Assembly (NCBI RefSeq): GCF_031769195.1
Contig: NZ_JAVHNP010000002.1
Location: 1 to 64,000, forward strand
DNA length: 64,000 bases
Direction: 5' to 3'
From: Vreelandella sp031769195
GTDB taxonomy: Bacteria; Pseudomonadota; Gammaproteobacteria; Pseudomonadales; Halomonadaceae
Each line of letters opens with the position of its first letter. The first letter of the stretch is position 1. The notes under the pieces are model-generated. The model did no database searches. It had not been told where the DNA came from and worked only from the letters and a program-made list of their open reading frames with translations. The position numbers and the translations under genes are program-made. This document shows positions 1 through 10,100 of the stretch, piece after piece.

Positions 1-1514
1 GGCTATCCGCCGCCCCCGCGGGTGCCTCATTTGCTCGTGCCTCGCAAGATTCGTTACGCCGCGCTACGGGTTTTCGCCTCGTTGAATCTAGCCACCCCGT
101 AGCGCGGCGTAAGCGATAGCGCCCCCGCGAAGCACCTCGCTAGAGGTGCCGAAGATGGCGTTAAGGTGTGATGATTTACCGTGGCTCAATCCAGGCGGCT
201 ATTCGCCGCACTCGCGGGTGCCTCATTTGCTCGTGCCTCGCAAGATTCGTTACGCCGCGCTACGGTTTCCCGCCGCGTTGGATTAATCCACCCCGTAGCG
301 CGGCGTAAGCGATAGCGCACCCGCGAAGCACCTCGTAGAGGTGCCGACGTTGGCGTTGAGGTGTGATGATTTACCGTGGCTCAATCCAGGCGGCTATTCG
401 CCGCACTCGCGGGTGCCTCATTTGCTCGTGCCTCGCAAGATTCGTTACGCCGCGCTACGGTTTCCCGCCTTGTCGGATTTAGCCACCCCGTAGCGCGGCG
501 TAAGCGATAGCGCACCCGCGAAGCACTCCGGTAGGAGTGCCGAATGTGGCGTTGAGAACTGCTGATTTACCGTGGCCCAATCCAGGCGGCTATTCGCTGC
601 CCCCGCGTGTGCCTCTTTCGCTCGTTACCTCGCAAGATTCGTTACGCCGCGCTACGGTTTCCCGCCTCGTTGAATTTAGCCACCCCGTAGCGCGGTGTAA
701 GCGATAGCGCACCCGCGAAGCACCTCGTAGAGGTGCCGACGTTGGCGTTGAGGTGTGATGATTTACCGTGGCTCAATCCAGGCGGCTATTCGCCGCCCCC
801 GCGGGTGCCTCATATGCTCGTGCCTCGCAAGATTCGTTACGCCGCGCTACGGTTTCCCGCCTCGTTGGATTAAGCCACCCCGTAGCGCGGCGTAAGCGAT
901 AGCGCACCCGCGAAGCACCTCGTAGAGGTGCCGAAGATGGCGTTGAGATCTGCTGATTTACCGTGGCCCAATCCAGGCGGCTATCCGCCGCCCTCGCGGG
1001 TGCCTCATATGCTCGTGCCTCGCAAGATTCGTTACGCCGCGCTACGGTTTCCCGCCTTGTTGAATCTAGCCACCCCGTAGCGCGGTGTCAGCGATAGCGC
1101 ACCCGCGAAGCACCTCGTAGAGGTGCCGAAGGTGGCGTTGAGGTGTGATGATTTACCGTGGCTCAATCCAGGCGGCTATTCGCCGCACTCGCGGGTGCCT
1201 CATTTGCTCGTGCCTCGCAAGATTCGTTACGCCGCGCTACGGTTTCCCACCTTGCTGAATTTGGGCACCCGTAGCGCGGCGTAAGCGATAGCGCACCCGC
1301 GAAGCACCTCGTAGAGGTGCCGAAGGTGGCGTTGAGGTGTGATGATTTACCGTGGCTCAATCCAGGCGGCTATTCGCCGCCCCCGCGGGTGCCTCATTTG
1401 CTCGTTGCTCTCGCTCATTCGTTACGCCGCGCTACGGTTTACCGCCTCGTTGGATTTAGCCACCCTGTAGCGCGTGGTAAGAGATAAAAGCACTTCGGTG
1501 GAGTGTTTGGGGTA
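1..1514. repeat. Tandem array of ~195-bp REP/BIME-type units
   Basis: Eight consecutive units of 194-196 bp. The shared GGCTAT near the start of each unit falls at 1, 197, 392, 588, 784, 979, 1174 and 1368. The first unit is cut by the window edge, so the array extends leftwards; the last is diverged and ends at the RAYT stop codon. Each unit contains a long inverted repeat (TTACGCCGCGCTACGG paired with CCGTAGCGCGGCGTAA), outer arms GCGGGTGC/GCACCCGC, and a separate short hairpin GCACCTC-GTA-GAGGTGC. Units differ by scattered substitutions, mostly in the loop and linker. Paired palindromes beside a RAYT gene are the established signature of REP/BIME elements. No protein in the array is credible. 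Strand is undefined because the units are palindromic. Confidence 0.9.
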
Positions 1515-2024
1515 TTACTCCCAGTTCATCTCGGCCACATCGGGAGTGGTTTGTGTGCCCCAGTCGGGTTCGTACCAGCCTTTTTTTACGCATTGGTGGA
1601 AGCTGGACCATTGCCATTCTTGGGGCGCGCGAGCCCAGCCGTGTTTGACGGGGTTGTAGTGGATGTAGTCCATGTGGCGCTGCCAGTCGTGTTCGTCGCG
1701 TATGACGTGTTCCCAGAATCCGCGTTGCCATGCTTGTTGGCTGCCGGGTGGGAAAAGGAACTCTCTGGAGGCGTATTTTTTGATGTCTCTCCAGCGCGAT
1801 GAGTAATCCGTGTCTCCCTCAGGGAGTGTCCATAGGCAGTGTAGGTGGTCGGGAAGGAGCACAAAGGCGTCCATGGTGAAGGGCTGCTCATCGCGCACCC
1901 GGCGAAATGCGCGGCCTAGGGCATCGATATTTAAGCGATCTGATAAGAGAGGTTGGCGGCCGTGGGTGACCACGGTGAAGAAGTAGGTGCCGCCGGGGAT
2001 ATGGGCGCGTCGGTAGGTCGCCAT
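1515..2024 (-). CDS. REP-associated tyrosine transposase (RAYT, Y1 HUH family)
   Basis: 169 residues, the usual size for a single-domain Y1 transposase of the TnpA-REP type. The N-terminal GGTYFFT strand (about residues 11-17) opens the fold. The HUH metal site is in LLPDHLHCLW with His60 and His62. The candidate nucleophile tyrosine lies in DYIHYNPVKHG (Tyr120, Tyr123 nearby), a hallmark of RAYTs. RAYTs nick and join single-stranded REP hairpins and are thought to spread REPs rather than themselves. The start is supported by AGGGAAG about 8 nt upstream of the ATG. The stop lies at the edge of the REP array, and a further REP fragment lies on its other side beyond rfaH, so this enzyme is the probable mobiliser of these repeats. 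It looks intact. Confidence 0.92.
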   Translation of the reverse strand: MATYRRAHIPGGTYFFTVVTHGRQPLLSDRLNIDALGRAFRRVRDEQPFTMDAFVLLPDHLHCLWTLPEGDTDYSSRWRDIKKYASREFLFPPGSQQAWQRGFWEHVIRDEHDWQRHMDYIHYNPVKHGWARAPQEWQWSSFHQCVKKGWYEPDWGTQTTPDVAEMNWE

Positions 2025-2096
2025 GGCTGCTTCCCTGCAGTGAATGAGGGGAGTAGGTTAGCGTGATTAAAAGTGGCGTGCATCTTTGGGCGCCCC

Positions 2097-2612
2097 TTAG
2101 CGCTTTTCTAAGCTCTCTACCGGTAGCTCTACCTGTTGTGGGCGTTGGAGGACGTTGAGTAGGACGATGGCACGTTCTTCGCCTTTGCAGCGGGTGAAGA
2201 TGGCCTCTAGGTCTTTGAAGGGGCCGTCGGTGATGGTGACTTTTTCCCCTGCGGTGAAATAGCTGTGGCTGCCTTGTTGCCGGTGGGGCTGGGCGCGTAG
2301 GGTGTCGATGAGTTCATTAGGTACGGCGATGGGGGTGTTGCCGAAAGTGAGCAAGCGCAGCACGCCTCGGGTGGAGCGGATGGGTCGCCAATTGCTGACG
2401 ACCTGATCTAAGCGAATGAAGAGGTAGTAGGGGAACAGTGGCTCGGTGACGGTGGTGAGCTTGCCCTGGCGTTTGCGTTTCACATCCAGCACGGGATGGA
2501 ACACGTCGTAGCCTTGGTTGACGAGGTGTTCGGCTGCGCGGAACGATTCGCTCCCTTTGCACTGAATGACGTACCAGTGGGCAGTGTTGGTTTCTGTTGC
2601 TTCTACTGCCAT
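2097..2612 (-). CDS. rfaH: Transcription antiterminator, RfaH/NusG-paralogue family
   Basis: 171 residues. The NusG N-terminal domain spans about residues 10-110 (WYVIQCKGSES, then the conserved EPLFPYYLFIRL and the WRPIRSTRGVLRLL segment that contacts RNA polymerase in RfaH). A short C-terminal KOW-like domain follows (about 120-170, GEKVTITDGPFKDLEAIF). RfaH proteins load at ops elements and let RNA polymerase read long surface-polysaccharide operons while recruiting ribosomes. The gene lies just beyond the 3' end of the long kps/PKS operon on the same strand, so that operon is its obvious candidate target. GGAAGG upstream of the ATG supports the start. Local NusG paralogues of the LoaP/TaA type are an alternative, but the sequence reads as RfaH. 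Confidence 0.88.
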   Translation of the reverse strand: MAVEATETNTAHWYVIQCKGSESFRAAEHLVNQGYDVFHPVLDVKRKRQGKLTTVTEPLFPYYLFIRLDQVVSNWRPIRSTRGVLRLLTFGNTPIAVPNELIDTLRAQPHRQQGSHSYFTAGEKVTITDGPFKDLEAIFTRCKGEERAIVLLNVLQRPQQVELPVESLEKR

Positions 2613-2664
2613 GTTGCTACCTTCCTATTGCCCCGGTGGCTGTTGTTAGGTTAACGCGCCACCT

Positions 2665-2738
2665 TCCAGGCGGCTATCGCCGCCTCCGCGGGTGCCTCAT
2701 TTGCTCGTGCCTCGCAAGATTCGTTACGCCGCGCTACG
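2665..2738. repeat. Solitary REP half-unit
   Basis: About 74 bp, from TCCAGGCGGCTATCGCCGCC to GCGCTACG, nearly identical to the left half of the 195-bp units at 1-1514. Only the left arm of the main inverted repeat is present; the complementary right arm is missing, so it cannot form the long hairpin. It lies between rfaH and the rkpG-like gene, which makes the rfaH-RAYT pair flanked by REP sequence on both sides. Confidence 0.85.
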
Positions 2739-2742
2739 ATTC

Positions 2743-2791
2743 CACCACTCACCACTCACCACTCACCACTCACCACTCACCACTCACCACT
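2743..2791. repeat. Heptanucleotide microsatellite (CACCACT) x7
   Basis: Seven perfect head-to-tail copies of the 7-mer CACCACT. The last two bases overlap the stop codon (TAG on the minus strand) of the alpha-oxoamine synthase gene, so the array starts exactly at the 3' end of that reading frame. Copy-number change would leave the protein unchanged because the array is 3' of the stop. It directly adjoins the solitary REP half-unit. Confidence 0.93.
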
Positions 2792-4121
2792 ACATCCCTT
2801 CCGCTAACAGCTTCTCCAGCACATCGAGCGTTTCGTCTATCTGCGCTTGGGTGTGTTCGCAGGAGAGGAAGAAGCGTAAGCGGGCGCTTTTTTCCGGTAC
2901 GGCGGGGTACAGAATGGGCTGGACGTTGATGTCGTGCGCGAGCAGTTCATTGGAGAGGTGCGCGGCGAGGGGCGAGCTGCCGACGATCACTGGCACCACG
3001 GCGGAGCCGATGCTGTGACCGGTGTTCATGCCGCGGGCCTGGGCTTGCTCTAGGAAATAGTGGGAGATCTCTTGCAACTGCGTGACCCGTTCGGGTTCTT
3101 CAGCCATTAGTTCCAGTACTTTGAGCGAGGGGGCGGCCACTTGCGCAGGCATGCCGACGCTGTATAAAAAGCCCGGTGCGAAGTAGCGCAGAGTTTCGAC
3201 CAGCGCGGTGCTGCCCGCGATGTAGCCACCGCACCCTGAGAGGGTTTTACTCATGGTGCCCATCCAGATATCGACATCGGTGGGATCAATGGCAAAGTGT
3301 TCCCGCAGGCCTAGGCCTGTTTTTCCCATCACACCGAAGGAGTGCGCTTCGTCAACCATTAGCCAGGCTTGGTGGCGCTGTTTGAGGGCGATAAAGCGCG
3401 GTAGATCCGGGATGTCGCCATCCATGCTATAGAGCCCTTCGACCACCACTAACACGCGCTCAAACTGGTGGCGGTGTTGGGTAAGAAGTGCCTCTAAGGC
3501 ATCCGGGTCGTTGTGGCTAAACGACATGCGTTTAGCACCTGAAAGCTGCGCGCCCACCAACGAGCTGTTGTGAATATACTCGTCGTGAATCACGAGGTCT
3601 TTCGGGCCCAGCAGGTAGCCCAGCGTGGAGACGTTAGTGGCGTGACCACTCACAAAGGCAACCGCATCTTCCACGTCGTAGGCCTTGGCGATTGCGCGTT
3701 CAAGCTCGCCGTGGATGGGGCGTTCCCCTGATACCACGCGGCTGGCAGACACAGAGGTGCCGTAGTGGGCCGCCGCATCGCTGGCGGCTTGCACAACGCG
3801 GGGGTCGCCGGAGTAGCCCAAGTAGTTGTAGCTGGCAAAGTTAATGCACGTGCGGCCATCCATCACGCTGGTGGCGCCTGCTAGGCCATCGTGTACCTTG
3901 AAAAACGGCACTTTCAGGCCTAGCTGTTTGGCACCTTCGCGCAGCATCATGAGCTGTTGATAGCCTGGATGGGCATCAAAGCGTGTGAAGCGTTCTGGAA
4001 CAGAGCGGGCTGCCCCCGCGTCTTGGGCGCTGGGAGCAGTGGTGTTAGCGGCTCTGGCAGTGGGGCGCTTGCGCGCCTGTTCTAGCAGCTGACGTTTTAA
4101 TTCTGAACGCTTGGCGGTCAT
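2790..4121 (-). CDS. rkpG: Alpha-oxoamine synthase (RkpG/AONS/SPT-like PLP enzyme)
   Basis: 443 residues, fold-type I PLP enzyme of the 8-amino-7-oxononanoate synthase/serine palmitoyltransferase family. Seen: FASYNYLGYS near residue 95, GTSVSASRVVSGERPIHGELE, DEAHSFGVMG (cofactor aspartate), and the Schiff-base lysine in MGTMSKTLSGCGG. The family condenses an acyl thioester with an amino acid, releasing CO2 and leaving an alpha-amino ketone. A non-catalytic extension of about 45 residues precedes the core. The ATG overlaps the PKS stop (ATGA), and the PKS has no thioesterase, so this enzyme is the likely off-loading partner of the PKS acyl carrier protein. In Sinorhizobium the homologous rkpG is needed for K-antigen. 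A role in biotin synthesis is unlikely because no bio genes are nearby. The exact amino acid and acyl substrates are unknown. Confidence 0.85.
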   Translation of the reverse strand: MTAKRSELKRQLLEQARKRPTARAANTTAPSAQDAGAARSVPERFTRFDAHPGYQQLMMLREGAKQLGLKVPFFKVHDGLAGATSVMDGRTCINFASYNYLGYSGDPRVVQAASDAAAHYGTSVSASRVVSGERPIHGELERAIAKAYDVEDAVAFVSGHATNVSTLGYLLGPKDLVIHDEYIHNSSLVGAQLSGAKRMSFSHNDPDALEALLTQHRHQFERVLVVVEGLYSMDGDIPDLPRFIALKQRHQAWLMVDEAHSFGVMGKTGLGLREHFAIDPTDVDIWMGTMSKTLSGCGGYIAGSTALVETLRYFAPGFLYSVGMPAQVAAPSLKVLELMAEEPERVTQLQEISHYFLEQAQARGMNTGHSIGSAVVPVIVGSSPLAAHLSNELLAHDINVQPILYPAVPEKSARLRFFLSCEHTQAQIDETLDVLEKLLAEGM

Positions 4122-7100
4122 GGTGTCTCGGTCGCAGGGGTTGATGCGGGCTCGCTGGTGAGTCCATCCGCGCCGTGGCGGGCGGCCAGAGAGGCTAACG
4201 CATCTTGTGGCGACTCTTCAACATCGTCATCGTGCTGGTGGAGTTTTTGAATCAGCACGCCCGCTAGCTTGTTCAGCGTAGAGGCTTCGCTGAGTACCAT
4301 CACCGGCACTTGCACGCCTAGGCGGTTTTCAATCGCTGTCATCAGCTCGACCCCCATTAGCGAATCGAAGCCCATGTCGTAGACGGAGCGATTAACGTCG
4401 ATTTTTTCTTCATCAATCAGCAGGATGCTAGCTAGCTCCGCGCGCAGCAGTTCGGTCACGGTGGTATGCAGCTCTTCGGGGGAAAGATCCGCTAACAGCG
4501 CGCTGATGTCGTCGTCGTTATCTAGGCTGCCATCGTCTTCGCTGGCGCGGGCGATCTCGTCAAAGCGCGGCGTGCCGGAGGTGAGCAGGAAGCGCGCGAG
4601 TGCGCCCCATTCAAGCTCTAGCACACCCAGGCTTGGCCCAGGCGTTAGCAGCATTTGCTCTAGCACTTTTAGGGCGTCGTCTGAGCGCAGCGCTGAGCCA
4701 CCGAGGCGCTCTTGCAGTGCATCGCGTGTACGCGTGTTACGCGCCAAGAAGCCAACATCGTCAATCGCTCCCCAGCGTACGCAAGTGGCCGGTAGGCCTT
4801 CGGCACGGCGGCGGGCAGCAAACGCTTCAAGCCAGTGGTTAGCGGCCACGTAGTTCGCTTGGCCTGGGTTACCAAACAGAGTGGTCGCCGATGAGTAGAG
4901 CACGAAGAAGTCGAGCGGCTGATTGGCGGTGAGCGCTTCTAAGTGCTTGGCACCGTCAATTTTCGGTGAGAGCACTTTTTGAATGCGCTCGGCATCCAGG
5001 TTGCGAATCAGGCCGTCATCGATAACGGTGGCGGCGTGGACGATACCGCGCAGCGGGCTTAGCTCGCGTTTCGCGCGCTCAAATACCTGCGCGAGGGCAT
5101 CGCGGTCGGTAATATCGCACGCCGCCGCCAGGACTTTCACACCTTGGGCTTCGAATTCGGCCACGGCCGCTTGGGCTTCTTCGCTGGCAGGGCCGCTACG
5201 GCTGAGTAGCACCAGCTCGCGAGCGCCTTTACCTACTAGCCATTGCGCCGTTTTAAGACCAAAACCGCCCAGGCCACCGGTGACCAAATAGCTGGCATCG
5301 CTGGGTAGTTGCATGCTGGCGGTGCCTAGCTGCTCTTGGCTTGGCGGGGCAATAGGCTGTTCGTAGGTCACCACCACCTTGCCAATTTGGCGCGCCTGCT
5401 GCATATAGCGGAAGGCGTCAATGACCTGGCTGTGGCTAAAGGCGGTGAACGGCAGCGGGCTTAGCGTGCCGTCGTTAAACAGCGCCATCATTTCGCCAAA
5501 CAGACGCTGGGTGAGGGCGGGTTGCACCTTCATTAGCTGGTCGGAGTCGATGCCGAAGTAGCTCAGGTTGTTGCGGAACGGGCGCAGGCCAATATGGGTG
5601 TTTTCGTAGAAGTCGCGTTTGCCAAGCTCCAGGAAGCGACCGAACGGGCGCAGGGCGCGCAGGTTCTGGTTGATGGCTTCGCCGGCCAGGGAGTTGAGCA
5701 CGATATCGACGCCTTCGCCCTGGGTATCTTCGAGAATCTCTTCCGCGAAGGTGAGCGAGCGGGAGTCATACAGGCGCTCTTCGCCCATCAGGCGGAGGAA
5801 GTCGCGCTTCTCTTCTGACCCTACCGTGGCGTAAATCTCAGCCCCCATCCACTGGGCAATTTGCAGTGCGGCAATGCCGACACCGCCTGCGGCACCGTGA
5901 ATCAGCACCTTCTCGCCGGGCTCTAAGCGCGCTAGATGTTTCAGCGCGTAGTACACGGTGAAGAACGTAGTGGGAATGGTGGCGGCAGCGGCGTAGCTGA
6001 CGCCTTCCGGCAGCGGTGCCACGGCGTGCTGGCTGGCGATCACGCGGTCGCTGAAGCTTGCTGGGCCAAAGCCCACCACGCCCTGGCCAGGAGCCACATG
6101 GGTAACATTGCTGCCTACTGCGACCACTTCACCAGAGAACTCAAGGCCCAGCGTCGGCCCGGCAAAGCCGTTCTCGATCGCTTCATCTGACAGTAGGCCC
6201 AGGGTGTACATCACATCCCGGAAGTTAAGGCCGGTGGCTTTGACACGCACTTCAACGTCATCGGCACCTAGCTCTGGCAGCGGGCGTGGACGCCACTGCA
6301 ACTGACGTAGCTGGCCGGGCAGGGCGAAGCCTAGCGTCATCGCTTGGCGCGTGGGCGCTGAGCTGTCGGCTTTAGCGGGGTGTGGCGCTGGCAGCGTGCG
6401 TAGGCGCGTGGCAAAGCGGGTGCCTTGCGGGTCAATGACCAGCTCGTTTTCGCTATCCGGCGTGGCAATAGAGGCCGCTAGGGTGTCACATACCGCCGCG
6501 TTGGGCGCTAATGGGAGGTCAATGAGCGTCACGCTGTGACCCACCGCCTCGTTGGCGAGTGAGCGGCCAAAGCCCCACAGCGCGGCATCATCGGCACTTT
6601 GATAGCCTTGCGTGGGCAGCCACAGGGTTACTTTAGCGCCTTGAGCTTCTAGGCCGCTGGCTTCTAGGGCAAGCGACCACTGCTGTGCGTCAAAGCAGCG
6701 CTGGGTTTGGTCACACGTGGTCGCGCTGCCTAGCTTGCGCAGGTCCAGCACGTTAAACACAGCAGGTGTTTCGCTCACGTCAGCCAGCACGTTATCCAGT
6801 AGCGCTTGCGGTGTGTTACTGCTCACCTGTAACCAGGTTTTATGGCCTGAGTGGTGGTTTAGCTGTTCGGCTAGTTGGGCCGCAAACGCTTCTTGGTGAG
6901 CGTCGGCGACCAGCAGCGTCTGTGCGGTCACGGCTGACGTGTGGGTGTCGCGATGCTCAGGCTGTTGAGCGTGCAGCAGGTAAGCGCCACTCTCTTCCAG
7001 CTCCATCGGTGCCGATACGCTAAGCCCTTGCGCGCTGAGCCACTCCATCAGCGTGCTCTGTTCTAGTGCTGCTTGGTCGATACCCGGCGTGGCCAGCAGA

Positions 7101-10100
7101 TCATCCAGCCAGCGGCTGGGGTGAATGCCAATCACCAATACTTGCGCGCCGGGGGCCAGTTGAGTCGGCAGTACATCCATCAATTGGCGCGTGCGCTCAG
7201 GCTGGGTGACATCCGCACTCACAAACGCCAGCTGTGCTTTTTGAGCATCGGCTAACGCAGGCAGCGCTTCGTCCAATGGATGAATATCCATGAGCGGATA
7301 GCGCTCTTGCAGCTGTTCGGCCTGATGGCGGGCGGTGTCGCTGGTGGTCAGGGCACGATAGTGATAGGTGTCGTTGACCCCAGGTTTGCCGTGGGCGAGT
7401 TGCTCTAACAAACGCTGGCCCAGAGCGGGTGCGCAGGCGCCTGCTTCCAGCACACATAGCCGTTGGCCGGTGGGCAGGGTGGCAAGAGAGGCTTCGATCA
7501 GCGCGCCCAGCTCGTGTGCCAATACCTGCCAGCCATTTTCGCCAATGAGAACGCGATTAATGCCTGCCAAGTGTTCACTGCTAATGCTTAGGCTTTCTAG
7601 GGTGTCGCTGCCGTTTAACAGCGGCTCGCGATGCAGCCCTAGACGGCCCACCACGTGAATGGGGGCAAAGTAGTCCGGGTAGTCTTGTACCAGCAACTGC
7701 CAGATGGTTTCCGGTGGCAGTGCCTGTTCGTCATCTTGAGCCTCTTCGCTGCCTTGCTGGGCAAAGGCTTCACTTAGACGGTCGAGCAGGGGGGCCACTT
7801 CCTGGGCGTAGCGTTGGCCGGTGCTGGCCGTATAGGCGTCGCTGAGTGCCATTAAGCGAGCGAGCGCTTCAGCGGGTAGCGGCAGCGTGGCAGCCTGCAG
7901 CGGGGCGGGCGTTAGCTCTACATCCAGGTAGCTGAAATGCTGGTGATGGGCGCGGTTCAAGCGAATGGCCTTGAAGCGTGTTTGGCTCAGCACTGCAACG
8001 GCACGGCCTTGGGCATCGAATAGCTCAAAATCGGCGGTGAAGGAGTGTGGGGCGCGTTTGCCCATGACGGCGCGTGCTAGCACGGGCGCGCCGGCTTCCG
8101 CGTTCACCTGAATGCGACCCACGCGTACCGGTACAAACGCTAGCTGAGCGGCAAACTCGCTGTGCTGTGCCAGTAGCGGAATGAACATCTGGAAGGCGCT
8201 ATCCAGAATGCCGGGGTGAACGTGCAGTGTATCCAGCTGCGCGGTAACGGCATCGGAGAGCTGAATCTCACCAATGACGCTGTCGCCCTCAATCCAGCCA
8301 CGCTGAATCGCCTGGAACGCAGGGCCGTAGTGCAGGCCGATACGCTCGGCAATGTGTAGGTGTTCATCCAGGGTATAGTCAGCGTCTCGCTTCGGCAGCG
8401 CTGGCGCCTGACGATTGAGCAAAAAGCCTCGGCTTTCGCGCATACGCCGTGCCACGGCGTTGAGCTGCCACTCGCTTCCGGTGGAGGGCTCCCGGGAGTG
8501 GATTTCCAGGCGGCCATCTTCGGGGTCAAGCGTAAGGCGCATAGCGCGGCCGTTGGGGCCATCTAGCAGCAGCGGCGCACGGATTTCCAGCTCTTCGATA
8601 TCCAGAACCGGCGTCTCTTTTTGCTGTAGGGCAGCGGCCAGCGCAAGCTCTACAAACCCTGCGCCGGGGAATACTGCACCTTCACCGACCACATGGTCGG
8701 CCAGCCAGGGCTGGCGCTTGGTATCTAGCTGGCTTTCCCAGGTGTGCTCTTGCTGGGCAAGCGGATAGCCGAGCAGCGGGTGCTGGTAGTAACGCGACAG
8801 TAGGCCTTGGCCATCGTTGGTGCCTTGTACCCAGAGTTGGGTGCGCTGCCAAGAGTAGCGAGGCAGCAGCACGCGCTGGCCTTCCACCGGGAAGAAACGC
8901 TGGCTATTGAGGCTTAAACCGCTGAGTAGTAGCTGGCTCAAGGTGCGCGTCAGGCCGTCTAGGCCTGGCTTGTGGCGCTCGATGGTGCCAAAGACCAGGC
9001 CACTGAGTTCTTGCTGGCGCAGAGATTCGTTCAAGTAGCGGCGCAAAATAGGATGCGCACCGACTTCTACAAAGACGTTGTATCCCTGCTCAATGATTGC
9101 AGAAGCGGCGCTATCAAAGAGTACCGGCTCGCGGATGTTGAGCCACCAGTAGTGGGCATCCAGCGCAGTGCCTTCGCTGAGAGCGCCGGTGACCGTTGAG
9201 TAGTAGGGGATCTCAGTCGCTTTGGGGCTGATATCCGCTAACGCTTCGACCACACCTGCCTTGATGCTATCCATGGCGGGGCTGTGGAAGGCGTAATCCA
9301 GCGGTAGGCGCTTGGCGAAAATATCCTGGGCGCTCAGCGAGGCTTCAAGCTCGCTAAGCTGCTCACGGTCGCCTGCCAGTGTAATGCCTTTGGGGCTGTT
9401 AATGCCCGCGAGGCTAACGCGATTAAATTCAGGCTTGGCTAACCACGGGGCGATGTCGTCGGCGCTCATGGCCACGGCGGTCATTTCGCCCAGGCCACGG
9501 GTTTTGCCTTGATAGTCGCTGCGGTAGTAAATCACTTTGACCGCGTCTTCTAAGCTCAATGCGTCAGAAGCCCAAGCGGCGGCCACTTCGCCCACGCTGT
9601 GGCCAAACACGGCGGCTGGGGTAACGCCCTGGGCTTTTAGCCACTCGGTGAGCGCTACTTGCAGGGCAAAGAGCGCAGGCTGGGCGATTTCGGTACGCAT
9701 GAAGCGGCCCTCTTCGCCTTCCTGCTGGTTGCGGCCTGCTAATTCGTCACGCAGCGAGAAGCTGCCATAGCGCTGGAACAGAGCATCGACGCGGTCGATG
9801 GCGGCGGTAAAGTCGGCATCGGTGTCGAGCAGGTCGCCGCCCATGGTTTCCCACTGGCAGCCGTTACCGTCATACACGAAAACCGGGCCTTTAGCGTCCG
9901 CAAGGCGCTCCAACGCGGTAACTTGGGCGGCGTCGCCTTCGGCGAACTGATGCAGCGCCGTGGCGGCTTCCTCGGCGCTGTTGGCAAAGCAAAGCACGCC
10001 GTGGCTGTGCTGTTCACGGTGGTGGAACAGCGTATGGGCGATATCGTAGAACCCTTGGTCGGCTTCCAGAAAATGCTTCGCCAGGGCGCGGGCGTTGTCC

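Noticed and set aside
1..1514. CRISPR array
   Set aside because: Units are ~195 bp, nearly identical throughout and internally palindromic, with no short repeat/unique spacer alternation and no cas genes.
1163..1802. Short open frames in and beside the repeat array
   Set aside because: They follow the palindromes or run antisense through the transposase gene; no domain or start signal supports them.
2790..4121. Biotin-pathway BioF
   Set aside because: Although family-related, the operon context with PKS, SDR and kps genes and the lack of other bio genes argue for an RkpG-type role.
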